Source: Mayfieldus profundus
GTDB taxonomy: Bacteria > Actinomycetota > Thermoleophilia > Solirubrobacterales > 70-9
Length of the DNA: 15,703 nt
Direction: 5' to 3'
NCBI GenBank assembly: GCA_038040325.1
Contig: JBBPIM010000042.1
Span: 1 to 15,703, forward strand
Position numbers and translations under genes: made by a program. Below, in pieces: positions 13,917-15,703 of the stretch. The notes below the pieces were generated by a model. That model was not told the origin of the DNA, searched no databases, and saw only the letters and a program-made list of their open reading frames with translations. Numbering within the stretch: the first letter of the stretch is position 1; the number at the start of each line of letters is the position of its first letter.

Positions 13917-15703
<1,787 letters not shown>

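Overview
The window is GC-rich and almost fully coding. It reads as a chromosomal segment of an actinobacterium, most probably a deep-branching one of the Thermoleophilia/Solirubrobacterales type. This placement is an inference. It rests on GTG/TTG starts, tight 4-base ATGA gene overlaps, a gene order like that of actinobacteria around secA, and a SahH of the short 'archaeal/Thermotoga' type. I see no rRNA, tRNA, CRISPR array, transposase or phage gene, and no gene-free stretch over 300 bases.

Layout. (1) 1-5735, plus strand: the tail of an M20/DapE-like peptidase, then a likely operon of an LCP (LytR-CpsA-Psr) transferase, UDP-glucose 6-dehydrogenase, a mannose-1-phosphate guanylyltransferase-like enzyme and a bifunctional phosphoglucose/phosphomannose isomerase. 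These supply activated sugars (UDP-glucuronate and probably GDP-mannose) and attach glycopolymer to the envelope. (2) 5747-7169, minus strand: a PAP2-type membrane phosphatase/transferase, a small hypothetical helical protein and a doubtful 35-residue ORF. (3) 7205-10236, plus strand: SahH, a second sugar-nucleotide pyrophosphorylase and ComF. (4) 10238-11602, minus strand: a class-I flavoprotein disulfide reductase that meets ComF tail to tail with one base between them. (5) 11723-15703, plus strand: short HPF, a secreted PQQ-type sugar dehydrogenase with an InlB-like module and ten RTX-like nonapeptides, and SecA cut by the window end.

The order LCP, guanylyltransferase, PGI/PMI, SahH, ComF, HPF, SecA follows, as I recall it, the order along the Mycobacterium tuberculosis Rv3267-Rv3240c region. 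Here it is compressed and interrupted by the PAP2, flavoprotein and sugar dehydrogenase genes.

The main thing the genes do not explain is a pair of heptanucleotide-repeat hairpins (5736-5798 and 8477-8545). Both begin exactly at the base after a stop codon, have the same arm orientation, and share the 10-mer TCGTTGCTCG at the end of the left arm. One supplies the stop codon and last 16 residues of the PAP2 protein; the other ends 3 bases before a start codon. They look like copies of a dispersed repeat family that may act as terminators. Several start codons also lack a Shine-Dalgarno sequence but have a TANNNT-like hexamer 6-9 bases upstream, suggesting leaderless transcription.
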